A DNA stretch of 64,000 nucleotides from positions 1,240,001-1,304,000 of the forward strand of contig JBGASU010000001.1 of the NCBI GenBank assembly GCA_044229535.1. Reading direction: 5' to 3'. Below the pieces are notes generated by a model. The model saw only the letters and a program-made list of their open reading frames with translations. It was not told the DNA's origin and did not search any database. Source of the stretch: CAZLFQ01 sp044229535 (GTDB taxonomy: Bacteria; Pseudomonadota; Alphaproteobacteria; Rickettsiales; Midichloriaceae). Below, piece by piece: positions 16,341 through 25,280 of this stretch. The first letter of the stretch is position 1; every line of letters starts with the position of its first letter. A program made the translations under genes and the position numbers.

Positions 16341-18199
16341 GCAGCGGCTTTACGACGCCCGCCATTGAAGTTTCCACCAAATTTTTTACCACCACCAAAA
16401 CTCTTGCGGCGTTCACCACTACCGAAGCCTTCGCGGCGCTTCCCGTCAAACGGACGTGCTGGACGCTCTCCATCTTGTCTCGGGCGATCATTATTAAAGC
16501 TTTTACGGCGTTCACCACCACCAAAACGGTTGCGACGTTCTTCGCCGCCTTCAGATCGACGTTCGCCACTAAAATTTGGGCGCTTATTTCCGAAGCTCTT
16601 ACGCGGTCTGTCACCGTCTTGTCTTAGGCGGTCATTATTAAAGCTTTTGCGTTCTCCACCACCAAAACTCTTGCGGCGTTCACCTTGGCCTTCGGATTTG
16701 TCACCAAAGCTTCTAGGTTGCTCCCTTCTCTCTACAAAACCTTTCGTGCCTAGTAGAGGGCGACGATTTTCACCGTCTTGTTTCGGGCGTTCATCTCTTT
16801 GTCTTTCTCGACGATCTTGCTTAAAGTTATCGCGTCTTTCTCCGCCTCTCTCAGATCTGCGCTCACCGCCAAAACTTTTGCGACGATCACCTCCACCAAA
16901 GCTTCTACGGCGTTCACTATCTTGTCTTGGACGACGTTCTTCTCTATTGCCTTCATTTCTTTCTGTTACTGCTTCAGCGTTTTGTTCTGAATGACGAGTT
17001 GGGCGAGAAGCTTTTTTATCTTTCCAACGATTGAAACGATCACTACCTCGACGATTACGATCTCTTTTCTTACCTTTACCGCTGTTTTCTTTCGCACCAG
17101 GAATCGATTCAGTTTTCTTTGTTGGATCTAAAAGGAATTGGATTGCTCTCCATTTTGCATTATCTGCAGGAGTAAGTAAACTTAACGCATTTCCTTCTGC
17201 TCCAGCACGTGCTGTTCTACCAATACGGTGAATATAGTCTTCAGAAGCTTGAGGAATATCATAGTTAATCACATGTTCGATATGAGGAATATCTAAGCCG
17301 CGACAAGCCACATCTGTCGCAACTAAAATTCTATATTTCTCTTTTCTGAAATTGCTAATTACACTGTCACGTCTGTTTTGTCTAAGATTACCGTGGATCG
17401 CATCAGTCTCATGGCCATAAGTCTTTAACTTCTCTGCAAGTTTTGCAGCACCATGTTTTGTTTTCGCGAAAATTATAATAGAACCTTTGCGGGCGTTTAA
17501 TTCATCAAGTAAACGAGGGAATTTTTCTACTTCAGAAACATATGCATGTTCTTGTTTTATGTTTACAGCGGCAACTGAAGTTTCACCTACAGAAATCCTT
17601 ACAGGATCAGTTAAATATTTTGCAGCTAGCTTTTGAATGTTGCTTGGCATTGTTGCAGAGAACATCAGCGTTTGTCTCTTTGAAGTCAAAAATTTTGCAA
17701 TTTGGTCAAGCTGTATACCGAAGCCCATGTCTAGCATTCTGTCGGTTTCATCGAGTACTAAAAATGTTGTTTTATCTAATTTTAGAGTGGCTCTTTTTAA
17801 GTGATCATTTACACGCCCAGGAGTGCCAACAACTAATCGTGGTTTTGAACGGAGTTGGTTGAATTGCTTGAGCATTGATTGGCCACCAATCAGCAAAGCT
17901 GTTTTAATTTGGCTACCATTCAACATTAGCTTAAGTGAATCCATAACTTGCACGGCAAGTTCGCGAGTTGGGAGTAAAATCAATGCGCAACTTTCTGGAT
18001 TGTTAATTAAACTTGCAACCAACGGGATGCCAAAAGCTCCTGTTTTTCCAGTTCCAGTTTGAGCCGATCCTAAAATGTCTTTGCCATCTAGCGCAACAGG
18101 GATTGCCTCGCACTGAATAGGTGTTGGGGTAACAAACCCCATCTCTTGTAGAGATTTTGAGAGTTGCGGAGGTAGATTTATTTCGCTAAATTGCTGCAT
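16337..18199 (-). CDS. rhlE: DEAD-box RNA helicase, RhlE-like, with long basic repeat tail
   Basis: The 620-residue protein has a complete helicase core: Q motif near residue 24, AQTGTGKTGAF (motif I), LLPTRELA (Ia), VLDETD (II), SATMP (III), IIIFAKTKHGA (IV), and ATDVACRGLDIPHIEHVINYD plus YIHRIGRTARAG (V-VI). Motif II reads DETD rather than DEAD. From about residue 375 a 240-residue tail is built of degenerate units such as RRKSFGGGERR and NDRPRQDGERP, strongly basic and Gly-rich, likely RNA-binding. RhlE proteins remodel rRNA and mRNA structure and often act at low temperature. Confidence 0.9.
   Translation of the reverse strand: MQQFSEINLPPQLSKSLQEMGFVTPTPIQCEAIPVALDGKDILGSAQTGTGKTGAFGIPLVASLINNPESCALILLPTRELAVQVMDSLKLMLNGSQIKTALLIGGQSMLKQFNQLRSKPRLVVGTPGRVNDHLKRATLKLDKTTFLVLDETDRMLDMGFGIQLDQIAKFLTSKRQTLMFSATMPSNIQKLAAKYLTDPVRISVGETSVAAVNIKQEHAYVSEVEKFPRLLDELNARKGSIIIFAKTKHGAAKLAEKLKTYGHETDAIHGNLRQNRRDSVISNFRKEKYRILVATDVACRGLDIPHIEHVINYDIPQASEDYIHRIGRTARAGAEGNALSLLTPADNAKWRAIQFLLDPTKKTESIPGAKENSGKGKKRDRNRRGSDRFNRWKDKKASRPTRHSEQNAEAVTERNEGNREERRPRQDSERRRSFGGGDRRKSFGGERRSERGGERRDNFKQDRRERQRDERPKQDGENRRPLLGTKGFVERREQPRSFGDKSEGQGERRKSFGGGERKSFNNDRLRQDGDRPRKSFGNKRPNFSGERRSEGGEERRNRFGGGERRKSFNNDRPRQDGERPARPFDGKRREGFGSGERRKSFGGGKKFGGNFNGGRRKAAA
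16350..16970 (-). repeat. Coding tandem-like repeats in the helicase tail
   Basis: Degenerate 30-60 base units recur here, recognisable by repeats of the kind ttcaccaccaccaaaac followed by a gcggcgttc block. They encode RRKSFGGG-type segments. Unit length is irregular, so copy-number change between strains is plausible. Confidence 0.7.
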
Positions 18200-18374
18200 T
18201 TAATTAATTATTTGATTGTTTAAATAGTGATAAAGATTTGAATTGTGACACAAAACTTGTGAAATAGCAAGGTTTATCCCCTTATTTCAAATCAAAGCCA
18301 AAATATATAGAGGTTTTTTGCTATTTCTAGTATCATAATGGGATATGGCTTTAAATCTAAAATGAGAGGTTTCA

Positions 18375-18728
18375 ATGACTTACGTTGATGGCTTTGTCTT
18401 GTCTGTACCTACTAAGAATTTAGCAAAATATAAGAAAATGGCTACCGTTGCTGCTAAAGTTTGGAGGGAGCATGGTGCTTTAGAATATAAGGAATGTATT
18501 GGTGATGATATGAATGCCAAAGGCATGATGCCGTTTCCAAAAATGGCCGCTGCTAAAAAAGGAGAAGTCGTGGTTTTTGCTTTTATTGTTTATAAATCTA
18601 AAGCTCATAGAAATGCAGTTAATAAAAAGGTTATGAAAGATCCAAGGCTTAAGTGTGACATGAAAGATATGTCTTTTGATTATAAAAAGATGGCGTATGG
18701 TGGATTTAAGACTATAGTAGAAAAATAA
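18375..18728 (+). CDS. DUF1428 family protein
   Basis: The 117-residue protein begins MTYVDGFVLSVPTKN and continues with YKKMATVAAKVWREHGALEYKECIGDD, closely matching DUF1428, a dimeric alpha/beta-barrel (ferredoxin-like) family related to YbaA. The biochemical role is not known. A GAGAGG motif lies just upstream of the ATG at 18375. It is followed 19 bases later by a flavin reductase gene on the same strand. The preceding 175 bases (18200-18374) are AT-rich and must hold divergent promoters for this gene and the helicase; I see no distinct conserved element there. Confidence 0.85.
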   Translation: MTYVDGFVLSVPTKNLAKYKKMATVAAKVWREHGALEYKECIGDDMNAKGMMPFPKMAAAKKGEVVVFAFIVYKSKAHRNAVNKKVMKDPRLKCDMKDMSFDYKKMAYGGFKTIVEK

Positions 18729-18747
18729 TTAAAAACATGAGTTTATA

Positions 18748-19296
18748 ATGTCAAAATACCAAGTTGCTGTGGTTGTTGGAAGCCTACGTAAAGATTCACT
18801 AAATAAGAAGTTAGCCAATGCATTAACTAAAATGGCTCCCTCTGATTTCTCTTTTAAGATGATAGATATAAGTAGTCTGCCTCTTTATAATCAAGATGAA
18901 GATGGGAATCCTCCGCAAGCGGCAGTGAAACTTAAGTCTGAAATCAAAGCAGCAAACGCACTGATGTTTGTAACGCCTGAGTATAACCGCTCGATTCCAG
19001 GAGTTTTGAAAAATGCGCTTGATCATGCATCGCGTCCTTACGGACAAAGTGTTTGGGGTGGAAAACCTGCAGGCGTTATTGGCGTTTCAGTTGGCACAAT
19101 GGGCACTGCGTTATCGCAACAGCATTTGCGCAATATTTTAGCGTATTTAGATGTTCCGACCATGGGGCAACCAGAAGCTTTCATTCATGCTAAAGAAGGT
19201 TTCTTCGATGACAAAGGTGATATCTCTGGCGGCAGCAAAGACTTCGTCCAACGCTGGATGGATAGCTATGTTAATTGGGTGAAAAGGTTTGTTTAA
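18748..19296 (+). CDS. NAD(P)H-dependent FMN reductase
   Basis: The 182-residue flavodoxin-like protein has an early nucleotide-binding loop (GSLRKDSLNKKLANAL) and the family signature FVTPEYNRSIPGVLKNALDHASRP. Proteins of this family reduce FMN, quinones, azo dyes or chromate using NAD(P)H in the cytoplasm. Length is normal (about 180). It probably shares a transcript with the DUF1428 gene. Confidence 0.9.
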   Translation: MSKYQVAVVVGSLRKDSLNKKLANALTKMAPSDFSFKMIDISSLPLYNQDEDGNPPQAAVKLKSEIKAANALMFVTPEYNRSIPGVLKNALDHASRPYGQSVWGGKPAGVIGVSVGTMGTALSQQHLRNILAYLDVPTMGQPEAFIHAKEGFFDDKGDISGGSKDFVQRWMDSYVNWVKRFV

Positions 19297-19313
19297 TACT
19301 TTCTAGGGCTAAT

Positions 19314-21233
19314 ATGGGAATTGCGTTAATTTCTGCTTTTCAAAGGATACTGCCATCTTTTTTGATTTTTTTGATTCTTAACGCACTTCTAAGACTTGCT
19401 CTTTTTGCAAAAGAGATCGCGAATATTAATTATTATGTTTTAGATTTAATAAAAAGTTTATTTGTCGGATTATGTTTTGATATTGCAACATTTGCATATT
19501 TTTTGATTCCATATGGCCTCTATCTAGTGCTGCTGCCAGAAAAGTTTCGCACAACTAACTTTGCTAAGTATTTTTCCAAAACTATATTCTTTATATTTGT
19601 GTTTTTTATGTTGTTTAACACAGCAGCAGAGTGGTTGTTTTGGGACGAATTTAGCACAAGGTTTAATTTTATTGCAGTAGACTATATCGTATATACCCAC
19701 GAGGTTGTAAGAAATATTTGGGAATCTTATCCAATTATATTGATACTGACTTTTCTAGCTTTTATTGCAGCAGCTATTTGTTTTGCTTCTTGGAAGATAT
19801 TCGATGCTTCAAATTTGTTGATTGAAAAGCCAATAAATAAACTTCAAAGTTTTTCTATCTGTTTATTATGGCCAATTTTATCATATGGTTTGGTAGATTT
19901 AGGTTTAGCTGAATATAGTAAAAATAGTTATATAAATGAGTTGTCAAAAAATGGGATATTTAGTCTATTTGAGGCATTTAAAAACAACGAACTTCCTTAT
20001 AAAAAGTTTTACTTAACGAATTATAAAAATGCAGAGCCAAAGCCATTAAGAGATCTTTTACCAGCCCGAAATAGTGGATATAGCTTTGAGAGTAAGGACA
20101 CAAATGATATAGCTTACTATGTATCTGCTCAAGATAAAGAAGTTCAAAAGAACGTTATAATAATTACGATGGAAAGTCTGAGTGCAGAATATATGACGCA
20201 CTTTGGTAATAAAGAAAGTCTTACTCCTAACTTAGACAGTATAGCAGATGAGTCACTATTTTTTACAAATACTCTTGCTACTGGAACTAGAACAGTGCGT
20301 GGTCTTGAGGCTATTACAATGTCAATGCCTCCTACTCCTGGTACTTCAATAATAAAGAGGCAGAAAAATGAAAATTTATTTACCTTGGGATTTATTTTTA
20401 AGGACAGAGGATACGACACCAAGTTCATTTATGGTGGCTATGGTTACTTTGATAATATGAATTATTTCTTTGAGAATAATGGCTATGATATTATTGACAG
20501 AAATGATTTTAGAAGTGCAGAACAAACTTTTTCAAATGCTTGGGGTTTGTGTGACGAAGATTTATATCGAAAAGTGATCAAAACTGCTAATGAATCTTAT
20601 GCAAAAAATAAGAAGTTTTTCCACATGGTGATGACGACCTCAAATCATAGACCTTATACATTTCCAGAAAATGAAGCTGGAATACCCACACAAAACGGTG
20701 GAAGGAAAGCAGGGGTTAAGTATGCCGATTATGCAATTGGGAAGTTCCTAACTGCAGCTGCAAAAGAACCGTGGTTTAATGATACAATATTTATTTTCGT
20801 TGCAGATCATACAGCTGGTAGTGCAGGAAAAATGGAGTTAGAGCCTGCTAAATATCATATACCCTTAATTATATATGCGCCTCAGTTTATTGAACCAAGG
20901 CAGATTACTTCTTTGACAAGCCAAATTGATATAGCTCCAACATTGCTCGGTATAATGAACTTTAGTTATATAAGTAAATTTTATGGTACAAACAAACTAA
21001 TTCAACCTAATAAAGATAGCTATGGATACATTGCTAGCTATCAGAAGCTTGGGTTTATAGTTGATGGTATACTGACTATTTTGAAGCCTGGCAAAGTATT
21101 TTCACAATATATGCATAGCATACTTATAAAAGAAGATGAGCAGGACGATAAAAAATTACTGGAATCGATTTCATTTTATAATCATGCTTCTGATTGGCGG
21201 GATAATATGAGTAGGATAAAAACTGTTAGGTAA
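19314..21233 (+). CDS. LTA synthase-like membrane sulfatase (phosphoglycerol transferase family)
   Basis: The ATG at 19314 has AGGG just upstream and gives about 639 residues; a longer reading overlaps the previous gene. Five membrane segments occupy roughly residues 1-210. A periplasmic alkaline-phosphatase-superfamily domain follows, with IITMESLSAEYMTHFG (metal-binding Glu), ATGTRTVRGLEA (candidate Thr nucleophile) and FIFVADHTAG (metal-binding Asp-His). Such enzymes transfer phosphoglycerol or phosphoethanolamine to envelope glycans or lipids. In a Gram-negative the target is more likely an osmoregulated glucan or lipid than teichoic acid. Confidence 0.85.
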   Translation: MGIALISAFQRILPSFLIFLILNALLRLALFAKEIANINYYVLDLIKSLFVGLCFDIATFAYFLIPYGLYLVLLPEKFRTTNFAKYFSKTIFFIFVFFMLFNTAAEWLFWDEFSTRFNFIAVDYIVYTHEVVRNIWESYPIILILTFLAFIAAAICFASWKIFDASNLLIEKPINKLQSFSICLLWPILSYGLVDLGLAEYSKNSYINELSKNGIFSLFEAFKNNELPYKKFYLTNYKNAEPKPLRDLLPARNSGYSFESKDTNDIAYYVSAQDKEVQKNVIIITMESLSAEYMTHFGNKESLTPNLDSIADESLFFTNTLATGTRTVRGLEAITMSMPPTPGTSIIKRQKNENLFTLGFIFKDRGYDTKFIYGGYGYFDNMNYFFENNGYDIIDRNDFRSAEQTFSNAWGLCDEDLYRKVIKTANESYAKNKKFFHMVMTTSNHRPYTFPENEAGIPTQNGGRKAGVKYADYAIGKFLTAAAKEPWFNDTIFIFVADHTAGSAGKMELEPAKYHIPLIIYAPQFIEPRQITSLTSQIDIAPTLLGIMNFSYISKFYGTNKLIQPNKDSYGYIASYQKLGFIVDGILTILKPGKVFSQYMHSILIKEDEQDDKKLLESISFYNHASDWRDNMSRIKTVR

Positions 21234-21244
21234 GTTTTTTTGAT

Positions 21245-22237
21245 TTAGCTTAAAAAAATATCACTCCTAAACGCAGTATCAATAACTCCATTCGGTTCGA
21301 ACATGGCTTTGAAGTGCTTATAATTTTCCATTTTATTTTCGTTGCTTGATTTAGAATAAAGAATGCATTCTGCAAATTCTGAAATGTCTTGAACTATGCG
21401 TTCATGGCGGTAATAAGATAATATCGAATGATTTACTTCAGTTTCTCCATAGCCTTGATAAAAAAGAATTTCTTCTTCTGGTAGATTCCACATATTGCCC
21501 ACGCCACCACCGATGAACATTAAGTCACGTTCTTTTGGAGCCATTATCGGTGCATCCCAGTCAACAAGATAAATATCATCTTCTTTAATCATAACGTTGC
21601 CAGCGTGAATATCTGTATGGCATAACACAAACTGCGCTGAATCATTTTTTAATTCTTGGGCAAGTTCGCCAGCACGAGTTACTAATTTGTGGACTGTTTT
21701 AGAATTTTTTTTCAGTGAATCTATGAATTCTAAAGCCACATTATCAGTTGCAGTAATTGTATCTAGGCGTTTATAAAGTGTCGCAACGGCATTGCGAAAT
21801 TTTGCAGAATATGTTTCTTGTGGTAATTGTTTTTGCAGCGCATCGGGAACTTTTATTTCATGTAATTTCCTTAGTTCACTTCCCAAAATCTGCCACTGGT
21901 TTTCTGTTAAAGATTGACTGAAACCATCTTGCCCTTCAATGAATGGGTATACTATTAGAGTGAATTCTTCCAAGTATTGTGCAGACTTGCCATCTAAAGT
22001 TTTGATCGGATAAATGATATGCTTAAGACCTGAGGCTTTCAGTAATTCCATCACATCAAGATTTATGCTTTTATGTTTTCCCTTGATAATTTTGATGAAG
22101 AATTTTTCGCTTCTATAAACCAAAGCATTTGCGTCAGCACCTTTCTCAATTGGAGTTAAAGTATTTACGTTAATACCATAAAACTGTGTAAGGTTCTGGA
22201 TGATGAAATTTTGTAATTCTGGGGTGTTTTCTAGCAT
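21245..22237 (-). CDS. Aminoglycoside phosphotransferase-family kinase, APH(9)-like
   Basis: The 330-residue protein has the choline/aminoglycoside kinase fold. The catalytic loop is LCHTDIHAGNVMI (HxDxxxxN) near residue 208, followed by the metal-binding VDWDAPIMAPKERDLMFIGGG. The PKERDLMFIGGG extension resembles spectinomycin phosphotransferase APH(9)-Ia more than other APH groups. It could modify spectinomycin or another small hydroxylated molecule; the resistance phenotype cannot be inferred. I see no mobile element around it. Confidence 0.75.
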   Translation of the reverse strand: MLENTPELQNFIIQNLTQFYGINVNTLTPIEKGADANALVYRSEKFFIKIIKGKHKSINLDVMELLKASGLKHIIYPIKTLDGKSAQYLEEFTLIVYPFIEGQDGFSQSLTENQWQILGSELRKLHEIKVPDALQKQLPQETYSAKFRNAVATLYKRLDTITATDNVALEFIDSLKKNSKTVHKLVTRAGELAQELKNDSAQFVLCHTDIHAGNVMIKEDDIYLVDWDAPIMAPKERDLMFIGGGVGNMWNLPEEEILFYQGYGETEVNHSILSYYRHERIVQDISEFAECILYSKSSNENKMENYKHFKAMFEPNGVIDTAFRSDIFLS

Positions 22238-22252
22238 GGATTTAATATGTTG

Positions 22253-22492
22253 TTAGAGTCTTTTTTTGGCAAAAGCACGTCCCGACCCAGATTTGAGATA
22301 TTTTTCAAATTTGAATGCCTGAGTGTCATCCGAAAATGCAACATAAGTTTTCAACTTCCAAGGAGTATATTTTGAGGTGTGCGGTACCTCTTTGCCATTA
22401 TGTTTTGCAAGGCGGGCTTTCAAGTTATCTGTAATGCCTGTGTAATAACAATCTGGGAAACTTATGCTGCGGAGGATATAAACATATTTCAT
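22253..22492 (-). CDS. GIY-YIG nuclease superfamily protein
   Basis: The start at 22492 gives MKYVYILRS followed by CYYTGIT, the YIL ... YTG form of the GIY-YIG motif, then LKARLAKHNGKEVPHTSKYTPW and a FKFEKYLKSGSGRAF end. At 79 residues it is a single-domain UPF0213/YhbQ-type protein. Upstream codons (to 22525) lie in a GC-rich palindromic stretch and are probably not translated. The family includes stand-alone nucleases of unclear role, often found near tRNA genes and repeats. Confidence 0.8.
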   Translation of the reverse strand: MKYVYILRSISFPDCYYTGITDNLKARLAKHNGKEVPHTSKYTPWKLKTYVAFSDDTQAFKFEKYLKSGSGRAFAKKRL

Positions 22493-22538
22493 GGCCGCAA
22501 TATAAACCCGTCTTCGTTGCTCCACTACTACGACGCGG

Positions 22539-22614
22539 CAGCCTTCGCTTAGCCGCTTCCTTCACCTCATCAAGCCCTTGGCTTGCCGAGTCGAAGCTCG
22601 CAGAGCGTAGGCTG
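22539..22614. repeat. GC-rich palindromic element at the 3' end of tRNA-Ala
   Basis: CAGCCTTCGC (22539-22548) and GCGTAGGCTG (22605-22614) form near-perfect inverted arms (9 of 10 pair). The interior holds smaller hairpins, for example AAGCC-CTT-GGCTT. The stretch is clearly richer in G+C than the flanking DNA. The right arm reaches into the encoded CCA of tRNA-Ala. Confidence 0.5.
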
Positions 22615-22688
22615 GTGGAGATAATCGGATTCGAACCGATGACCCCCTGCTTGCAAAGCAGGTGCTCTACCAACTGAGCTATATCCCC
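22613..22688 (-). tRNA. tRNA-Ala(TGC)
   Basis: The minus strand gives a full cloverleaf with acceptor GGGGATA, anticodon loop TTTGCAA (anticodon TGC), T arm GGTTCGAATCC, and encoded CCA at 22613-22615. Confidence 0.95.
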
Positions 22689-22741
22689 ATCAAGGTTTAC
22701 AATTTATAATCATAAAAATTATAAATGTAAACAAATAAAAC

Positions 22742-22816
22742 TGGAGCGGGCGAAGGGATTCGAACCCTCGACCCCAACCTTGGCAAGGTTGTGCTCTACC
22801 CCTGAGCTACACCCGC
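22742..22816 (-). tRNA. tRNA-Gly(GCC)
   Basis: The minus strand gives a full cloverleaf with acceptor GCGGGTG, anticodon loop TTGCCAA (anticodon GCC), T arm GGTTCGAATCC and encoded CCA at 22742-22744. It lies 53 bases upstream of tRNA-Ala on the same strand, so the two may be one transcript. Confidence 0.95.
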
Positions 22817-22931
22817 AAACAGTGAAAGACAATATAATAATATTTTCTTCAAATGCAAACACTTTCCTTCGATTGTACCCAGCATTTTTTAATGCTACGC
22901 TTTTGTGTATAGACTATGTACTTGTAAATGT

Positions 22932-24179
22932 ATGAAAATATTGGTTTTAGGGGCTGGTGTATTAGGTGTGACCACAGCATATTTTCTGCAAAAAGAAGGA
23001 TATAAAGTTACGGTCGTTGATAAACATCACAAGTCGGCAGAAGAATGTAGTCATGCAAATGGGGCGCAACTTAGTTACAGTCATGCAGAGCCCTTGGCCA
23101 ATTGGAAAAATTTGTGGAAAGGAGTAAAATGGTTGGGTAAAAAAAATGCCCCATTATTAATTAGGCCTAGAATTGACTTAGATCTTTATAAATGGATTTT
23201 TAAATTCTTACTCGAATGCCCAAAATCAAAAGTGGAATATCATGCAATTAATTTGCTCAGGTTGTCTTTTTATTCAAAGCAAATATTCCATGAACTCAAC
23301 AGTAGTTTGAAGATCCAATATGATTGGAATAATTTAGGAATTTTACACTTACTAAGTAATCAAGAATCTCTGGATGATGAGATAAAACTATTTGAATTTT
23401 TTCATAAGCATTCCTCATGCGAATTCGAAGTTTTTTCGAAAGAACAGTGCCTTCAACATGAGCCATCATCTGAAGTTATCATGAGAGAAAAGATAGGGGG
23501 AATTTGGTCGAAGTCAGATGAGATTGGTGATGCTCATAAATTTACCATCGCGATGCAAAAAGAATGCGAAAAACTTGGAGTGGAGTTTTTATGGGATACT
23601 GAGATTCATTCGTTTACTACAAATAAGAATAAAATTACAGGAGTAGATACCTCTAAAGGTTTCTTAACAGCAAATAAATTTGTCTGTTGCTTGGGGGCGT
23701 ACAGTTCAAAATATTTATCACCAATTGGTGTGAAATTACCTATATATCCTGTAAAAGGATACAGTACTTCTGTGCCTACTAGTAAAAAGCATAATGCGCC
23801 AAGGACGAGTATTTTTGATATTGAGCGTAAGATTGTTTACACCCGAATGGGTGAAACGTTTAGAACTGCTGGTACAGCCGAATTTACTGGTTTTGATCAT
23901 TCTATAAACGAAGAAAGAATTAAGCTATTACTAGACGCAACGAAAAGATTTTTTCCAGATGGTGGCGATTATTCTGATGTTGGAAAATGGGCATGCCTAA
24001 GGCCATTGACGCCGCACTACAATCCTTATTTAGGTGAAACTAAATATAGTAATTTATATGTCAATTCTGGACATGGATTCTTAGGTTGGACAAATGCTGC
24101 AGGTAGCGCAAAAATAGTTGCCGATGTTGTTATGGATAAGCCTTCGCCAATTAGTTTGAAAGGGTTCGGCGCAAATTAA
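22932..24179 (+). CDS. dadA: D-amino acid dehydrogenase-like FAD oxidoreductase
   Basis: The start at 22932 places MKILVLGAGVLGVTTAYFL at the N-terminus, the Rossmann dinucleotide-binding GxGxxG motif; an in-frame extension to 22905 has no support. The 415-residue protein continues with SHANGAQLSYSHAEPLA and ends with PLTPHYNPYLGETKYSNLYVNSGHGFLGWTNAAGSA, both typical of DadA. DadA oxidises D-amino acids (D-alanine) to oxo acids at the inner membrane and passes electrons to quinone. It may supply pyruvate or recycle peptidoglycan D-alanine. Confidence 0.88.
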   Translation: MKILVLGAGVLGVTTAYFLQKEGYKVTVVDKHHKSAEECSHANGAQLSYSHAEPLANWKNLWKGVKWLGKKNAPLLIRPRIDLDLYKWIFKFLLECPKSKVEYHAINLLRLSFYSKQIFHELNSSLKIQYDWNNLGILHLLSNQESLDDEIKLFEFFHKHSSCEFEVFSKEQCLQHEPSSEVIMREKIGGIWSKSDEIGDAHKFTIAMQKECEKLGVEFLWDTEIHSFTTNKNKITGVDTSKGFLTANKFVCCLGAYSSKYLSPIGVKLPIYPVKGYSTSVPTSKKHNAPRTSIFDIERKIVYTRMGETFRTAGTAEFTGFDHSINEERIKLLLDATKRFFPDGGDYSDVGKWACLRPLTPHYNPYLGETKYSNLYVNSGHGFLGWTNAAGSAKIVADVVMDKPSPISLKGFGAN

Positions 24180-24258
24180 ATATTTTAAAAATATTTCTTT
24201 CCATGAATTAGAAATCAATTACTATCTCACACGTTATTAATTAATAGGTTTAGGATAG

Positions 24259-24756
24259 ATGGGTAAAAAAACAGGCATGCAACTCAGAGGTAAGAAATTT
24301 TGGCAAGCTCAAGATGCGTTACATGATGATTTTGATAATGAACATATAGCAACTCGTGCTGAGAGAAGATACAATGAAGAAATCAGAAATAAGATAATAG
24401 CAGTATTGAATGATTGCGATGCTGTACACAAAGAAATCTTGCCTCCAACCGAAGTAGAAAATTCTATGGTTGAGCAGGATAAAGAATTAGATCTAGAAAC
24501 AGATGATAGAGAAGATCTAGCAGATCCAGCGGGTGAAATAGAAGATGCATTATTAAAAGATGGTGGAATTGGAAATAATAAATTAAGCCAACTATATCAA
24601 GCCCTGAGGAGACAGGAAAATGATGCTAACACAGTAAAAGTTACCTCACAAACCTCAATGCCAGCAGCAGTTAAAGGAAGTCAAGTTGATTCAAGGCAAG
24701 TGAAGATGTTAGGACAAAACGAACTTTGCCCTGAGTACTTTTCGTTTTGGCATTAA
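24259..24756 (+). CDS. Hypothetical acidic protein
   Basis: The 165-residue protein starts with a basic stretch (MGKKTGMQLRGKKFW), has an AGGA ribosome binding site 4 bases before the ATG, and is strongly acidic in residues 75-105 (DKELDLETDDREDLADPAGE). It has no signal peptide, membrane segment or motif I recognise. It lies upstream of sdhC with a 77-base gap. A soluble, hydrophilic protein of this kind in such an organism could be a secreted effector, but nothing in the sequence shows it. Confidence 0.5.
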   Translation: MGKKTGMQLRGKKFWQAQDALHDDFDNEHIATRAERRYNEEIRNKIIAVLNDCDAVHKEILPPTEVENSMVEQDKELDLETDDREDLADPAGEIEDALLKDGGIGNNKLSQLYQALRRQENDANTVKVTSQTSMPAAVKGSQVDSRQVKMLGQNELCPEYFSFWH

Positions 24757-24833
24757 AGAACTTTAGAACTTCTTCTTGAAGATTAAGCATTTCATACATA
24801 ACATATATTTAGCGAATAAATAATTTTATTGTT

Positions 24834-25280
24834 ATGAGTAAAAAGCAAAGACAGGTACTTTCACCACATTTGACAATATATAAGCCGCAAATAAGTTCTA
24901 TGCTTTCTATATCGCACAGAGCTTCTGGGGTATTTAATTTTTTGGGAATGCTAATTTTTATTTGGTATATTATATCAATTCCGTATACGCAAATTCCACT
25001 AAAAGATAATATTCTTTATGGATTTTTCGTGGATGGGTGGGGGATGTATCTTTTAATGTTATGGACCTTCTCATTATTTTTTCATGCTTGCACAGGTGTG
25101 AGACACTTGTTTTGGGACATGGGCATGGGTTTTGGTTTGAAGGCAACAAACATAACTGGGTACTTAGCAGTGATAATGGCGATTCTTCTCACATCATTTT
25201 GTTGGATGGTAGTTTATCAACCGGTTTGGATGATTATATTTTTTACACAAATAGTGGGAGCGCAGTGGTATGTCAATTAG
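24834..25280 (+). CDS. sdhC: Succinate dehydrogenase cytochrome b556 subunit
   Basis: The 148-residue protein has three membrane segments. SPHLTIYKPQISSMLSISHRASGV is the family signature around the quinone site and SxxHR motif. HACTGVRHLFWDMG contains the heme-ligand His. It anchors the succinate dehydrogenase complex (complex II) and carries electrons to ubiquinone. Its 3' end overlaps the sdhD start by 11 bases. Confidence 0.93.
   Translation: MSKKQRQVLSPHLTIYKPQISSMLSISHRASGVFNFLGMLIFIWYIISIPYTQIPLKDNILYGFFVDGWGMYLLMLWTFSLFFHACTGVRHLFWDMGMGFGLKATNITGYLAVIMAILLTSFCWMVVYQPVWMIIFFTQIVGAQWYVN

Noticed and set aside
16350..16970. Possible CRISPR array or satellite
   Set aside because: The repeats are degenerate, of irregular length and in frame with the helicase protein, with no constant repeat or unique spacers.
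16365..16994. Long plus-strand frames rich in Arg, Ser and Pro opposite the helicase tail
   Set aside because: They are mirror images of the repetitive RRKSFGGG coding region and lack a ribosome binding site and any domain.
18200..18374. A possible regulatory hairpin (gatttgaa ... ttcaaatc) between the helicase and DUF1428 genes
   Set aside because: The arms are 8 bases and about 50 bases apart in AT-rich DNA, so chance is a sufficient explanation.
22425..22673. An 82-codon minus-strand frame covering tRNA-Ala and the palindromic element
   Set aside because: It reads through the whole tRNA-Ala gene and the GIY-YIG start. Such frames over tRNAs are common by chance and have no domain.
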